The notes: generated by a model not told the origin, from the letters alone. Positions 35,816-45,007 are shown, numbered from the stretch's first letter. The stretch: 64,000 bases of DNA from [Zimmermannella] alba NBRC 15616 (GCF_001570905.1 NZ_BCSO01000003.1:62001-126000), one strand, 5' to 3'. Program-made: numbers and translations.

Positions 35816-37038
35816 GAGGCATCACCTGCTGAGGTCTCCTCGGTACCGCGCGCGGGTTCGGCATCCGGTACCGGCACGATGTGGCCGGAACGGATGTGGA
35901 TGGCATGATGTCGCAGCGCATCCGGCACGTCCTCGAGCACTGCCGCTGTGATGAGCACCTGCTCGAACTCGCCGATCGCCTCGGCGAGACGCGAGCGGCG
36001 CCGGGCATCGAGCTCAGCGAACACATCATCGAGGATAAGCACCGGGTCGCCCGCGCGAGACTCCCGACGCACAAGTTCTGCCGCCGCAAGCTTCAGGGCG
36101 AGGGCAAAGGACCACGATTCCCCGTGGCTTGCGGTCACGCGTGCGGGCAGGCCGTTGAGCCAGAACACGGCGTCGTCGCGGTGGGGCCCGACGAGACTGA
36201 TCCCGCGGTCGAGTTCACGTGGACGAAGCTCCTCGAGGCGTGCGGCGAAGCGCTCCTCAATCTCCTCGAGAGTGATGTCGCCGCCGGTTTCGAGGTGCGA
36301 ATCCTCATCTTGTTCGTCAGTAATGACGCTGCCGGCGTGGGCAAGGACACTCAGGCGCATGCTGAGCCCTGCGCCGTGATCTTCACCGACGAGGCGTGCA
36401 TAGGCGGCTTGCACGTAGGGCGTGAGTTCCGCGGCGAGCTGGATGCGAGCGGCAACCAGCTGTGATCCCAGGCCGACGAGTCGGTCATCCCACACTTCGA
36501 GCGTCGCGAGTTCTGCGCCGCGTGTGCCCGTCGCCCGAGCGGACTTCAGGAGGGAGTTCCGCTGCTTGAGGACCCGCTCGTAGTCCGACATGACCGTGGC
36601 GAGGCGAGGCGATCTGGTCGCAATGAGTTGGTCGAGAACATCGCGCCTCGTGGACGGGTCGCCGCGCACGAGCGACAAGTCTTCAGGCGCAAAGAGCACC
36701 GTCGTGAAGTACCGCGGCAGCTCCCGCGCCTTGACCGTGCGCCCGTTCACCTTCGCCGTGTTCGAGCCCGATTTCTGCACGCGCACGTCGATCGACATGG
36801 AGCGCTGTTCGTGACGAAGCTCGCCCCGAACAATCGCAAACTCGGCGCCGTGGCGCACAAGCGCGGCATCCGAGGACACCCGATGTGAGCTCAGCGTCGC
36901 GAGATACCCGACGGCCTCGACAAGATTCGTCTTGCCCTGACCGTTTCGGCCGACGAGCAGCTGCGGGCCCTCGCCGAACTCGAGTGACGCTCGCTCATAG
37001 TTGCGGAAGTCGACGAGCTCGAGCTTGGAAATCCGCAC
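35812..37038 (-). CDS. recF: Recombination protein RecF
   Basis: This 408-residue SMC-like ATPase has Walker A GRNGQGKTN, the signature SHGESWSFAL region and Walker B PVLILDDVFAELD, followed by the D-loop RRSRLAEAI. RecF helps load RecA on gapped DNA with RecO and RecR. The GTG start shares its G with the dnaN stop (TAGTG). The 3' end overlaps the DUF721 start, so dnaN-recF-DUF721 are translated as a coupled set. Confidence 0.96.
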   Translation of the reverse strand: MRISKLELVDFRNYERASLEFGEGPQLLVGRNGQGKTNLVEAVGYLATLSSHRVSSDAALVRHGAEFAIVRGELRHEQRSMSIDVRVQKSGSNTAKVNGRTVKARELPRYFTTVLFAPEDLSLVRGDPSTRRDVLDQLIATRSPRLATVMSDYERVLKQRNSLLKSARATGTRGAELATLEVWDDRLVGLGSQLVAARIQLAAELTPYVQAAYARLVGEDHGAGLSMRLSVLAHAGSVITDEQDEDSHLETGGDITLEEIEERFAARLEELRPRELDRGISLVGPHRDDAVFWLNGLPARVTASHGESWSFALALKLAAAELVRRESRAGDPVLILDDVFAELDARRRSRLAEAIGEFEQVLITAAVLEDVPDALRHHAIHIRSGHIVPVPDAEPARGTEETSAGDAS

Positions 37039-38177
37039 TAGCGCATGAGGAGGTTCGGCTGCAGGAGATAGCGGAAGGAAGCGCTCTCGCCTGCATCACG
37101 CGAGGTCTGCGCGGTGAGGAGCACCGGGCCAGGCTTCGAGGGGTTGTCGGTGTTCGTGAACGCGATACGCACAAACTCGGCGTGGATCGCGCCAACACCG
37201 TCGAGGAGGAACTGGGGCTTCAGCGAAATGACAATGTCGTCGCCCTGCAGGGTCGAGTCGATGTCTTCGCTTGCCTGGGCCTGCTCCGAACCGATCGCCT
37301 CGAGGGTCGTGCCATCCTGCGCGAAGGTGAAGCGGAGAGCTGCCTCACGCTCGATGACGATCTGCACGCGGCGAACCGCATCCACGAGCTCCGACACCTG
37401 CAGCACTGCGTAGCGCGGGGTCTCGCTCGGGAACAGACGCTCCACCGGCGGGAACTTGCCGGCGATGAGGTTGCTCGTGACGGTGCGGTTGTTCGCGGTG
37501 AAGGCGACGAGGTGACGCTCTTCGATCGTGACGTAGGTGATCGTGACGTGCTCGGCCGAACCGAACGCCTTACCCACCTCGGAGAGGGTCTTCGCCGTGA
37601 CGAGGGCGCTCACCGGCTCCGAGAATTCGCTCTCCCACTCGAGCTGACGCACCGCGACACGGTAACGGTCGGTGGCGACAAGACCGAGCTCGTCCGTGCC
37701 AAGGGTGAGGTTCACACCCGTGATGACCGGGGCGACATCCTCGCGGGATGCGGCAACCGCAACCTGCGAGACGGCCTCAGCAAAAGCCTGACCCGACACC
37801 TTGCCGGAGACACCCGACACCTCTGGAAGCTTCGGGAACTGCTCAAGCGGCATCGTCGGCAGGTGGAACGAGGCCGAACCACAGCGGATCTGCACGCCAG
37901 CGTCATCGAGCGACACCTCAACCGGAGCCATCGGGAGGCGGTTCGCGATCTCGTTGAGGAGGCGGCCCTGGACGAGCACGGTGCCGATCTCGTCAATCTC
38001 AGCCTTGACGTTCGTGCGGCTCGAAGTCTCGTAGTCAAAGGACGAGAGCGAGAGCTGGCCGTCGGTGGCCTCAATCATGACACCACCGAGGATCGGCGAG
38101 GTCGGGCGCTGGGGCAGCAGCTTCACGACAAACGACACGGCGTCGCTGAAGAGGTCACGATTGACGACGAACTTCAC
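37038..38177 (-). CDS. dnaN: DNA polymerase III sliding clamp (beta subunit)
   Basis: The 379-residue protein has the three-domain beta-clamp fold, with the start MKFVVNRDLFSDAV and a C-terminal segment ending YLLQPNLLMR that matches the family (usual P-M-R end). It forms the ring that holds polymerase on DNA. I chose the GTG at 38177, which has AGAGGATC six bases upstream; the frame extends to 38270 into the origin region without another good start. The gnd gene often seen between dnaN and recF in relatives is absent. Confidence 0.97.
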   Translation of the reverse strand: MKFVVNRDLFSDAVSFVVKLLPQRPTSPILGGVMIEATDGQLSLSSFDYETSSRTNVKAEIDEIGTVLVQGRLLNEIANRLPMAPVEVSLDDAGVQIRCGSASFHLPTMPLEQFPKLPEVSGVSGKVSGQAFAEAVSQVAVAASREDVAPVITGVNLTLGTDELGLVATDRYRVAVRQLEWESEFSEPVSALVTAKTLSEVGKAFGSAEHVTITYVTIEERHLVAFTANNRTVTSNLIAGKFPPVERLFPSETPRYAVLQVSELVDAVRRVQIVIEREAALRFTFAQDGTTLEAIGSEQAQASEDIDSTLQGDDIVISLKPQFLLDGVGAIHAEFVRIAFTNTDNPSKPGPVLLTAQTSRDAGESASFRYLLQPNLLMR

Positions 38178-38541
38178 GGCTGATCCTCTCGTAGGGGCAT
38201 CCCATCGTACTTGTCCAAGCTGTCTTTCGTTTTGCGAGCGCTTGGAACGCTCGAACGACAAGTTGTGCACATGTCATCGATTCAAAAAGAAGAGATTGGG
38301 ATTTGTCGTCTTCCTCGTAGCCCGTGTGGAAACTGTGGACAAGTGCCGAGTTCGCTGTCCTCTCGAGGGAACTACATCCGTGAAAGATGTGGTTTGAGCG
38401 TGGATCGATTGTTGAGGCTCGTGCGGTGTCTCGTGGAGTCACAAAAGCTGTGCACAGTCGGGACGGAGTTATCCACATCGGCTGTGGAAGACCCGCCGGG
38501 GGTTACACAAGTTGTTCCACACGGGTCAGGAAGCGGCGCGC

Positions 38542-38616
38542 TGTGCACAAATGGCAGTATTTGGGCCTTCAAGGCATGGTGCGTCTCGAAGCTCCAAATA
38601 CTGCCATTACTGCACA
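38542..38616. repeat. Palindromic element inside the dnaN-dnaA gap
   Basis: AATGGCAGTATTTGG (38550-38564) pairs exactly with CCAAATACTGCCATT (38594-38608), and TGTGCA/TGCACA extends it outward to 38542 and 38616. The 29-base loop (CCTTCAAGGCATGG, then TCTCGAAGC) resembles the loops at 26907 and 27000. The outer arms overlap a DnaA-box variant. Confidence 0.8.
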
Positions 38617-38630
38617 TGTGCTCCCAAGCG

Positions 38631-38657
38631 AAAAAGCCCCGCACGGTTGTGCGGGGC
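38631..38657 (-). terminator. Terminator of dnaA
   Basis: On the minus strand a 9-base perfect stem GCCCCGCAC with a 4-base loop is followed by TTTTT, 17 bases after the dnaA stop. It insulates dnaN from dnaA transcription. Confidence 0.92.
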
Positions 38658-38673
38658 CTGAAGCAGCGGGCAG

Positions 38674-40182
38674 CTACCGCTGGAATCCGTTCTGTCGGAT
38701 GCGCGTCGTGAGCTCTGTGACCTGGTTGTACACGTCACGACGCTCAGTCATGAGCTTCGTGATTTTTCGGTGCGCGTACATGACCGTAGTGTGGTCACGG
38801 CCACCAAAGAGCTGACCGATCTTCGGCAGTGACAGGCTCGTCATCTCTCGGCAGAGGTACATCGCGATCTGGCGGGCCGTTGCGATCGCCTGGGAGCGGC
38901 TCGAACCATGCAAGTCGTCGACCGTGAGCCGGAAGTACTGCGCAGTGTGGTTGATGATGTCGACCGGCGAGACAATGTTCGGCTCGTCATCGCCGACGAG
39001 ATCCTTGAGGACGTTGGAGCACAGCTTCACGTCGATCGGCTGCCGGTTGAGGTTCGCGAACGCCATGACGCGGATGAGGGTTCCCTCAAGCTCACGGATA
39101 GAACTCGTCACACGGTTCGCAATGAACTCGAGCGCCTCGTCCGGAATCGTGAGGTTCTCGGCCTGTGCCTTCTTCCGAAGAATCGCGATACGGGTCTCGA
39201 GGTCGGGCGACTGGACGTCGGTGATGAGACCCCACTCGAAGCGGGAACGCATCCGGTCCTCGAAGCCCGTGAGGCGCTTCGGGGGCAGGTCGCTCGTGAT
39301 CACAACCTGCTTGTTGTGGTCGTGGAGCGTGTTGAAGATGTGGAAGAACGCTTCCTGGGTCTCGTCGCGACGCTGCAGGAACTGGATGTCGTCGATGAGC
39401 AGGATGTCGATGTCGCGGTAGCGCGCGTGGAACGACTGGCCGCGGTTGTTCGCGATCGCGTTGATGAAGTCGTTCGTGAACTCTTCACTCGAGACGTAGC
39501 GGACATGGATGCCCGGGTACATCGCCTCGGCGTAATGGCCGATCGCGTGGAGGAGGTGGGTCTTGCCGAGTCCTGATTCGCCGTAGATGAACAGCGGGTT
39601 GTAGCTGCGGGCCGGCGCCTCAGCGACCGCGACTGCGGCCGCGTGGGCAAAGCGGTTCGAGCTGCCGATGACGAAGCTGTCGAAGGTGTACTTCGGGTTC
39701 AGGCGCGAGTCCGGGTTTGCGGGCCGGCGGTGCGGGAGTTCGGCGAAGGCGTTCGCCACAGATTCGGGACGTTCGTAGTCGCTGCCACGCTCAAACTCGC
39801 TGCTTGCTGCTGGGCGGGGACGTTCATGGGAGGCCGGTTCGCGCGGTTCTTCAGCACGAGCCGGTTCCGCCGGGCGCGAGGGGGATGCCTCCGAGCGGGG
39901 CGCTGCGTGATCGAGCGCATCCGGGTTCACTACGACGCCGTAGTTCGTCACCTGTTCGCTGCTGTCGACTGCGGCGAGCGCTTCAAGAATCGGGACCCGC
40001 ATCTTGCCTTCGAGCATCGTGCGGTTGAGTTCGTTGAGGACCTCGAGGTAGATCGTGCCGGCGAGGATACCCTTCGGCACGGCAAGGCCAAGGAAGCCCT
40101 TGTCGGTGGCGCGAATGCGCTCATCCGAGCTGAGGATGTCAAGGACTTGATTCCAGACGTTGACTGCCGGGTCCGTGGTCAC
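38674..40182 (-). CDS. dnaA: Chromosomal replication initiator DnaA
   Basis: The 502-residue protein has domain I (to about residue 85), a charged Pro/Glu/Arg-rich linker, the AAA+ domain with Walker A YGESGLGKTHLL and Walker B IDILLIDDIQFL, and the C-terminal DNA-binding domain with GGRDHTTVMYAHRKI. It binds the DnaA boxes in the flanking gaps and opens the origin. The GTG start at 40182 has GGAAGGAG upstream. It is transcribed alone and ends in a strong terminator. Confidence 0.98.
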   Translation of the reverse strand: MTTDPAVNVWNQVLDILSSDERIRATDKGFLGLAVPKGILAGTIYLEVLNELNRTMLEGKMRVPILEALAAVDSSEQVTNYGVVVNPDALDHAAPRSEASPSRPAEPARAEEPREPASHERPRPAASSEFERGSDYERPESVANAFAELPHRRPANPDSRLNPKYTFDSFVIGSSNRFAHAAAVAVAEAPARSYNPLFIYGESGLGKTHLLHAIGHYAEAMYPGIHVRYVSSEEFTNDFINAIANNRGQSFHARYRDIDILLIDDIQFLQRRDETQEAFFHIFNTLHDHNKQVVITSDLPPKRLTGFEDRMRSRFEWGLITDVQSPDLETRIAILRKKAQAENLTIPDEALEFIANRVTSSIRELEGTLIRVMAFANLNRQPIDVKLCSNVLKDLVGDDEPNIVSPVDIINHTAQYFRLTVDDLHGSSRSQAIATARQIAMYLCREMTSLSLPKIGQLFGGRDHTTVMYAHRKITKLMTERRDVYNQVTELTTRIRQNGFQR

Positions 40183-40479
40183 GTTCCCGCTCCTTCCGTC
40201 TGGGGTGTTTCAAGGCATGACTGAGGTCGTGTTGCACACCGATGTTGGGGGATGTGCGCAACGCGAGAAGCCTCTTGTCAACACAGTGAGCGGGTGCGGA
40301 GACAAGGTTATCCACAAAAAGCTGTGGACAACCAAGCCGCGACTGTGCATAAACAAGCGGCGTCGAGCCAGGATAGAGGAGAAATTCCTGAAGTGCACAA
40401 CGTGTTTTGGAGACCGCGGCGTGTCGTCCGGCGAATGCCTCGACATGCGGTAGAGAATCCCGCGTTGCGCCACGTATGG
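40183..40479. other. dnaA-rpmH gap with DnaA boxes
   Basis: Perfect TTATCCACA at 40308-40316, TTGTCCACA (minus) at 40323-40331 and TTATGCACA (minus) at 40344-40352 lie within 45 bases, with TTGTCAACA at 40275 as a weaker site. This could be a second part of a bipartite origin or the autoregulatory site of dnaA. No gene is visible. Confidence 0.7.
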
Positions 40480-40509
40480 TTGACGTGGCCGAGTGCCGGG
40501 GCGTACGCT
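40480..40509 (+). promoter_or_regulatory. Promoter of rpmH
   Basis: TTGACG (40480-40485) and TACGCT (40504-40509) are separated by 18 bases, giving an 80-base leader before the rpmH ATG. Confidence 0.7.
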
Positions 40510-40589
40510 GATGCAGTTATGCCCGCGCCCGGGCCTACATGCTTTCACCGCACGGAACGCCGTGCGATTCATCCACCACGGAGATTTCC

Positions 40590-40727
40590 ATGTCGAAGCG
40601 TACCTTCCAGCCCAATAACCGCCGCCGTGCCAAGGTGCACGGCTTCCGCCTCCGCATGCGCACGCGCGCTGGTCGTTCGATCATCGCCTCGCGTCGCCGC
40701 AAGGGTCGCGCAAAGCTCACCGCGTAG
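40590..40727 (+). CDS. rpmH: 50S ribosomal protein L34
   Basis: The 45-residue basic protein reads [19 protein letters not shown] and continues with the conserved [10 protein letters not shown] and a GRAKLTA end. It is a structural protein of the large subunit. The ATG at 40590 has a weak purine stretch (GGAGA) upstream. It begins the rpmH-rnpA-yidD-yidC-jag-rsmG block that diverges from dnaA. Confidence 0.98.
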   Translation: MSKRTFQPNNRRRAKVHGFRLRMRTRAGRSIIASRRRKGRAKLTA

Positions 40728-40732
40728 TTCCG

Positions 40733-41164
40733 GTGCTGTCTCGGCGTCATCGCATCGCCGACGGAGATGACTACCGTCTCACCGTCCGACGTGGCGCACG
40801 CGCAGGAGCCGACGGCATGACCATCTCGGCGCTGCTGCATGAAGACTTCTCGACGCCCACACGCTTTGGATTCATCATCACGAAGCGGGTGGGCGTCGCT
40901 GTCGTCCGAAATCGGATGCGCCGACGCTTGAAGGCGATTACGGCCGGGATGCTGGAGAAATTCCCCACCGGCGTGGATGTCATCATCCGCGTGCATCCGG
41001 AAGCGGTTGCTCTCGACTTCGCCGCACTCGAAGCTGGCACTCGAAGTGCGATTGCCCGGGCCGTGAAGCGAGCTGAGCGCGAGAATCGTCGCCGTCCCTC
41101 CGACCAGCCGGCCGTGTTGTCGACCTCGACGCCGACTTTCGCAGCGGAGCCGAACCGTGCCTGA
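40733..41164 (+). CDS. rnpA: Ribonuclease P protein component
   Basis: The 143-residue basic protein has the RnpA signature RFGFIITKRVGVAVVRNRMR (R-N-R motif) near residue 45-65. It binds the RNase P RNA and helps cut tRNA 5' leaders. It is slightly longer than usual because of a Ser/Thr-rich tail. The GTG start is 5 bases after rpmH and its end overlaps yidD by 8 bases. Confidence 0.95.
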   Translation: MLSRRHRIADGDDYRLTVRRGARAGADGMTISALLHEDFSTPTRFGFIITKRVGVAVVRNRMRRRLKAITAGMLEKFPTGVDVIIRVHPEAVALDFAALEAGTRSAIARAVKRAERENRRRPSDQPAVLSTSTPTFAAEPNRA

Positions 41165-41471
41165 GACGCTGCGCCTGCTCCCCCGCAACTGCATCCTCGC
41201 GTTCTTTCTCACCTGGCGAACACTCATCTCACCGCTCTACGGGGATGTGTGCCGGTATCACCCGACGTGTTCGGCGTATGGTGTGAGAGCCGTGCAATGG
41301 CACGGTGCGATTCGAGGATCGTGGATGACCGTTCGGCGCATTGCCCGCTGTCATCCTTGGGCTCGCGGTGGCATCGACGATGTGCCGGCACCGGCAGAAT
41401 CGTTCCCCTACCGAATCTCTTCGAACGGATTCGTGACCTCAGCGGGTCGCGAGTCACAACCCACGCGCTGA
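41157..41471 (+). CDS. yidD: Membrane protein insertion efficiency factor YidD
   Basis: The 104-residue protein has the YidD core CRYHPTCSAYGVRAVQWHG and RIARCHPWARGGIDDVP, with conserved cysteines. It aids YidC and Sec-dependent membrane insertion. The GTG start lies within the end of rnpA. yidC follows 19 bases later, so they act together. Confidence 0.95.
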   Translation: MPETLRLLPRNCILAFFLTWRTLISPLYGDVCRYHPTCSAYGVRAVQWHGAIRGSWMTVRRIARCHPWARGGIDDVPAPAESFPYRISSNGFVTSAGRESQPTR

Positions 41472-41490
41472 CCGAAAGGCCACCACACTC

Positions 41491-42438
41491 ATGCCAGATA
41501 TTTTCGGCCTCATCCTTTGGCCGTTCCGCTGGATCATCGAGCTCATCCTCGTTGGATTCCACACGCTGTGGACCTCGATTGGTCTTGACCCGGCGAACGG
41601 ATGGACGTGGATCCTCTCGCTCGTGGGTCTGGTCGTCGTCGTGCGCTCGCTGATGATTCCCCTCACGGTGCGCCAGATCAAGTCGTCCCGCAACATGCTC
41701 CTTGCGGCGCCCGAGATCAAGAAGATTCAGGACAAGTACAAAGGCAAGCGCGACCAGTTCTCGATGGAGGCGATGCGTCGCGAGACGACCGAGGTGTACG
41801 CACGCACGGGTTCGAGCCCGATGGCGGGTTGCTGGCCGATACTCGTGCAGATGCCGATCCTCTTCGGTCTCTACAACGTGATCAACACGGCCCAGCACCA
41901 GCAGCCTGGTGTGGGCCTCATGAACACGGAACTTGCTGCCCTGTTCTCGAACGCAACGATCTTCACCGTGCCGCTGCGCGCGACCTTCGGTACCGCGAAC
42001 GGCAACGCGATGGTGCAGATCCTCGCGGTCATCATGATCGTGCTCATGGTTGCTTCGCAGTTCTTCACGCAGAAGCAGATCATGTCGAAGAACATCTCGG
42101 AGGCGACGAAGCAGTCGCCGATGTTCAAGCAGCAGCAGATGATGCTCTACATCCTGCCGCTCACCTTCGCGATCTCGGGTGTGCTGTTCCCGATCGGCCT
42201 CATGTGCTACTGGCTCATCTCGAACTTCTGGACTCTCGTCCAGCAGTGGATCGTCGTGCGCAACATGCCGACGCCGGGTTCGGAGGCTGCGAAGGCTCGC
42301 GAGGCTCGTCTTCGTGCGAAGGGCAAGTGGGTCGAGGAGAACGAGGATGGTGCTGAGGGTGCCGCCGCAGGCTCGACCTCGACGCAGCGTCAGCAGCCGA
42401 TCGGCAAGCAGCGCGCGAAGAAGCGAAAGAAGAAGTAG
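41491..42438 (+). CDS. yidC: Membrane protein insertase YidC/Oxa1
   Basis: The 315-residue protein has five membrane helices and the 60KD_IMP/Oxa1 core: a first helix near residue 10-30, RQIKSSRNMLLAAPEIKKIQ, and SPMAGCWPILVQMPILFGLY. A basic tail follows (KQRAKKRKKK), which binds ribosomes in related proteins. It is the short actinobacterial form without the periplasmic domain of enteric YidC. A 132-base gap separates it from jag. Confidence 0.96.
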   Translation: MPDIFGLILWPFRWIIELILVGFHTLWTSIGLDPANGWTWILSLVGLVVVVRSLMIPLTVRQIKSSRNMLLAAPEIKKIQDKYKGKRDQFSMEAMRRETTEVYARTGSSPMAGCWPILVQMPILFGLYNVINTAQHQQPGVGLMNTELAALFSNATIFTVPLRATFGTANGNAMVQILAVIMIVLMVASQFFTQKQIMSKNISEATKQSPMFKQQQMMLYILPLTFAISGVLFPIGLMCYWLISNFWTLVQQWIVVRNMPTPGSEAAKAREARLRAKGKWVEENEDGAEGAAAGSTSTQRQQPIGKQRAKKRKKK

Positions 42439-42570
42439 TTCGCCGCCGCTTGGTAGGTGAGTTCGTGGGGCGAGGCCTGGTGGTCTTGCCCCACGCTTGT
42501 TTCTGGGGTGAGCTTGGCGGGCCTTCCCGCTAGGCTGGACGTTCCACACCTCGAGAAAGCCGGAGCCCCC

Positions 42571-43173
42571 ATGACTACTGACCTCCAGGACGAGCTCAAC
42601 CCCGAGCAGCGTGACGTTCGCGCCGATGCGGATGAAGTGACGCAGGATTCGGCGAAGGCTCGTGTGGAGGCGGGCTCAACACCGGAGGTGGCTTCGGAGT
42701 CGGAGTCGGGATCGGACCAGGCCCGCGACGAGGCTGACATCGCCGGCGACTACCTCGAGGAACTCCTCGACATCGCCGACATCGATGGTGACTTCGACAT
42801 CGACGAGGGCAATGGCCGTGTGCTCATCGCGATTACGAGCGAGGAAGAGGACAGCAACCTCTCGAAGCTTGGCGACCCGGAGACGGTCGAGGCGCTCCAG
42901 CAGCTCACGCGTCTTGCCGTGCAGGCGGAGACGGGTGAGTTCTCGCGCGTCATTCTGGATGTTGCTGGTTCGCGTGAGGCTCGCCGTGCAGAGCTTGCGG
43001 TGCTCGTGAACTCGGCCTTCGAGAAGCTTGAGGCAGGTGCCGCGACGGCCGCACTGCCGCCGATGTCGTCCTACGAACGCAAGATCGTGCACGATCTGGC
43101 TGCGGAGAAGGGTCTTATCTCGGAGTCGGAGGGTGAAGGCCGCGACCGGCACCCGATTCTTCGTCGCGCGTAG
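42571..43173 (+). CDS. jag: Jag/SpoIIIJ-associated RNA-binding protein (KH-R3H; KhpB)
   Basis: The 200-residue protein has an acidic N-terminal extension of about 50 residues, a KH-like part (DFDIDEGNGRVLIAIT) and a C-terminal R3H domain (SYERKIVHDLAAEKGLISES) with the R-x3-H motif. Jag/KhpB binds RNA and is linked to cell division and length control in Gram-positives. The ATG at 42571 was chosen because an open frame upstream to 42457 lacks family similarity. Confidence 0.93.
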   Translation: MTTDLQDELNPEQRDVRADADEVTQDSAKARVEAGSTPEVASESESGSDQARDEADIAGDYLEELLDIADIDGDFDIDEGNGRVLIAITSEEEDSNLSKLGDPETVEALQQLTRLAVQAETGEFSRVILDVAGSREARRAELAVLVNSAFEKLEAGAATAALPPMSSYERKIVHDLAAEKGLISESEGEGRDRHPILRRA

Positions 43174-43764
43174 CTACGTTTCGCCGCGAGTGATGTGCTC
43201 GTGGTTGTTGGCCCGCTCGGAGCGTTGGTGCTTCGGGCGGGTTGTTGTTTGTGTGTGCCGTTGCGTTCGGTTCCGGTCTCTTCCGGGCCGGTGGGCTTGG
43301 GTCTTGTTTCGAAGGTGGGTGCGCACCGTTTGAACGTGCGATTGGTGCCCCCAGGTGGGGTTTGTGGAGCGTGGGGTTCGTGTTGTGAGACATGCCGGTT
43401 GAGGTGTCATCCACAGAAGTTATCCACAAGCTACACAGCTGTGCAGATTGTTGCGCATCGATGCGAATTCGAGCAGGAGTGACCAGTGTTTCTGTGGGAT
43501 GACCGGTGGAGATCACATTGATTTTCCACAGTGTGTGGATGCGGTCCACACGCTATCCACCAAGGTTTCCACAGTCGGTGTGGACAAGTTCGGTGGTGGG
43601 TTCGTGGGGTGCCTGCGGGGAGTCCGTGAGCGTGCGGATAGAGTCAAATTCGCGTCGACTCCGGAGCGGCGCAGTGCGCGTGCGACGATGGTGTGTGAGG
43701 CCTCTCCCCTGGTTGTTTGTCCTGGGCGACGGGCATCGGTTTGGTTGACGATCGAGGAGACGAA
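43174..43764. other. jag-rsmG gap with a cluster of DnaA boxes
   Basis: This 591-base gap has no gene. Its first half is strongly G/T-rich on the plus strand. Between 43407 and 43587 lie TCATCCACA (43407), perfect TTATCCACA (43420-43428), TTTTCCACA (43522-43530), GTTTCCACA (43565-43573) and TTGTCCACA (minus, 43579-43587), with further half matches. This is the densest DnaA-box cluster in the window. Confidence 0.75.
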
Positions 43765-44403
43765 GTGAGCTATCCCCTGCCGGAGGATTTGGAGCAGGAG
43801 CCGGAGGTTGCCGCGCAGCTGTTTGGTGACCGGATTGAGTTGGCTCGGTCGTTCGCTGATGACTTGGCTCGCCACGGGGAGCCGCTCGGGCTGCTCGGTC
43901 CGCTCGAGTATCCGCGTCTGTGGACGCGGCACATCATCAACTCGGTGTTGGCAGCGCCCCTGCTTCGTGGTCGAGTAGCGGACATCGGTTCGGGGGCTGG
44001 TCTGCCCGGTATTCCGCTTGCGATTGCTCGACCGGATGTTGAGTTTGTGCTCGTGGAGCCGATGGAGCGACGCGTTGAGTGGCTGCAGCGGAGTATGGAT
44101 CGTCTTGAACTTGAGAACGTTCGTGTTGAGCGGGCTCGTGCAGAGGAGCTTCACGATGTGCTGACCGTAGACCAGGTGACGGCGCGTGCAGTGTCGGCCT
44201 TGTCAAAGCTGATTCCGCTCGTAGTGCCGCTGCTGGTGCACGGTGGTGAGCTCGTGCTGCTCAAAGGGAAGTCTGCTGAGGCCGAGATCGAGGCTGCGCG
44301 GAAGGTGATTCGCAAGCATGGTCTCGTGGATGTCCGTGTGGAGGAGCTCGGTGTGGACCTCGACACGGAGAGCACGCGGGTCGTTCGAGCCACGGCGGAG
44401 TAG
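43765..44403 (+). CDS. rsmG: 16S rRNA (guanine527-N7)-methyltransferase RsmG (GidB)
   Basis: The 212-residue protein has the SAM-binding motif VADIGSGAGLPGIPLAI and the following LVEPMERRVEWL, both typical of RsmG. It methylates G527 of 16S rRNA; loss in related bacteria gives low-level streptomycin resistance. The GTG at 43765 has GAGGAGA six bases upstream; an in-frame TTG at 43717 has no ribosome site. It is separated from parA by the parS region. Confidence 0.95.
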   Translation: MSYPLPEDLEQEPEVAAQLFGDRIELARSFADDLARHGEPLGLLGPLEYPRLWTRHIINSVLAAPLLRGRVADIGSGAGLPGIPLAIARPDVEFVLVEPMERRVEWLQRSMDRLELENVRVERARAEELHDVLTVDQVTARAVSALSKLIPLVVPLLVHGGELVLLKGKSAEAEIEAARKVIRKHGLVDVRVEELGVDLDTESTRVVRATAE

Positions 44404-44424
44404 TTTGATCGGAGTTGTGCGTGG

Positions 44425-44450
44425 AGCGGGTCGGTGATGTCCGGTCCGCT
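44425..44450 (+). terminator. Possible terminator after rsmG
   Basis: AGCGGGTCGG (44425-44434) pairs with CCGGTCCGCT (44441-44450) with an internal mismatch, followed by CTTCTGTTT, 22 bases after the stop. Confidence 0.55.
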
Positions 44451-44509
44451 CTTCTGTTTGAGGGTGGGACAAGCGGCTCGGATCGTTGTGGGATCTGGAT
44501 GCGTGTGGC

Positions 44510-44523
44510 GTCTCACGTGAAAC
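44510..44523. promoter_or_regulatory. parS site 1
   Basis: GTCTCACGTGAAAC, one mismatch to GTTTCACGTGAAAC; nearest to rsmG. Confidence 0.7.
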
Positions 44524-44993
44524 GGACCTGAGTAGTGGTGAGCCCTTGAGTCAGCACCTGAGCACGGTCATCTCTAGGCGAGCAATGCTTTGAGCGGCTC
44601 GATGCACTCACCTGTTGTCATTCCTGGCTGGGTGACTTCCCTTGCTGGCTCATGTCGCCTCCACGTGTGTGGGACGTCTGATGAGCGTGGTGTGCCGGGC
44701 CGAGTGGCGACTTGTGACCAGATGAGAACCACGGGCCGAGCAGTCGACAGCGAATCCTTCAGGTGCATGGCTTCCGGAGCGCGGTGACTCTCCATGGCAC
44801 CATGAATTGGCGAAAAGACCCGGTCACAGCATGATTCTATGTCTTTGGTGTGTTGTTGTTGCATGCCAGTGAGCACGCCTCGATCCCCGAAATGGGACGT
44901 CGTAAGGTGCGTGCATGCGTTGTATTCATTTCTGGCGCCACACACGCAGAACGCCGCTCGCCCTCTTCCTGTGGCTTTAGGTGGCATGGAAAC

Positions 44994-45007
44994 GTTTCAC
45001 GTGAAAT
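44994..45007. promoter_or_regulatory. parS site 2
   Basis: GTTTCACGTGAAAT, one mismatch at the last base. Confidence 0.75.

Larger units (their letters stand above)
38178..38673. other. dnaN-dnaA gap: probable oriC core
   Basis: This 496-base gap has a perfect DnaA box TTATCCACA at 38469-38477, TTGTCCACA (minus) at 38334-38342, and near matches TTGTGCACA at 38263 and 38542 and GTTTCCACA (minus) at 38325. In most actinobacteria oriC lies between dnaA and dnaN, so this is the prime candidate. It also holds a palindromic element and the dnaA terminator at its dnaA end. No gene is present. Confidence 0.75.
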
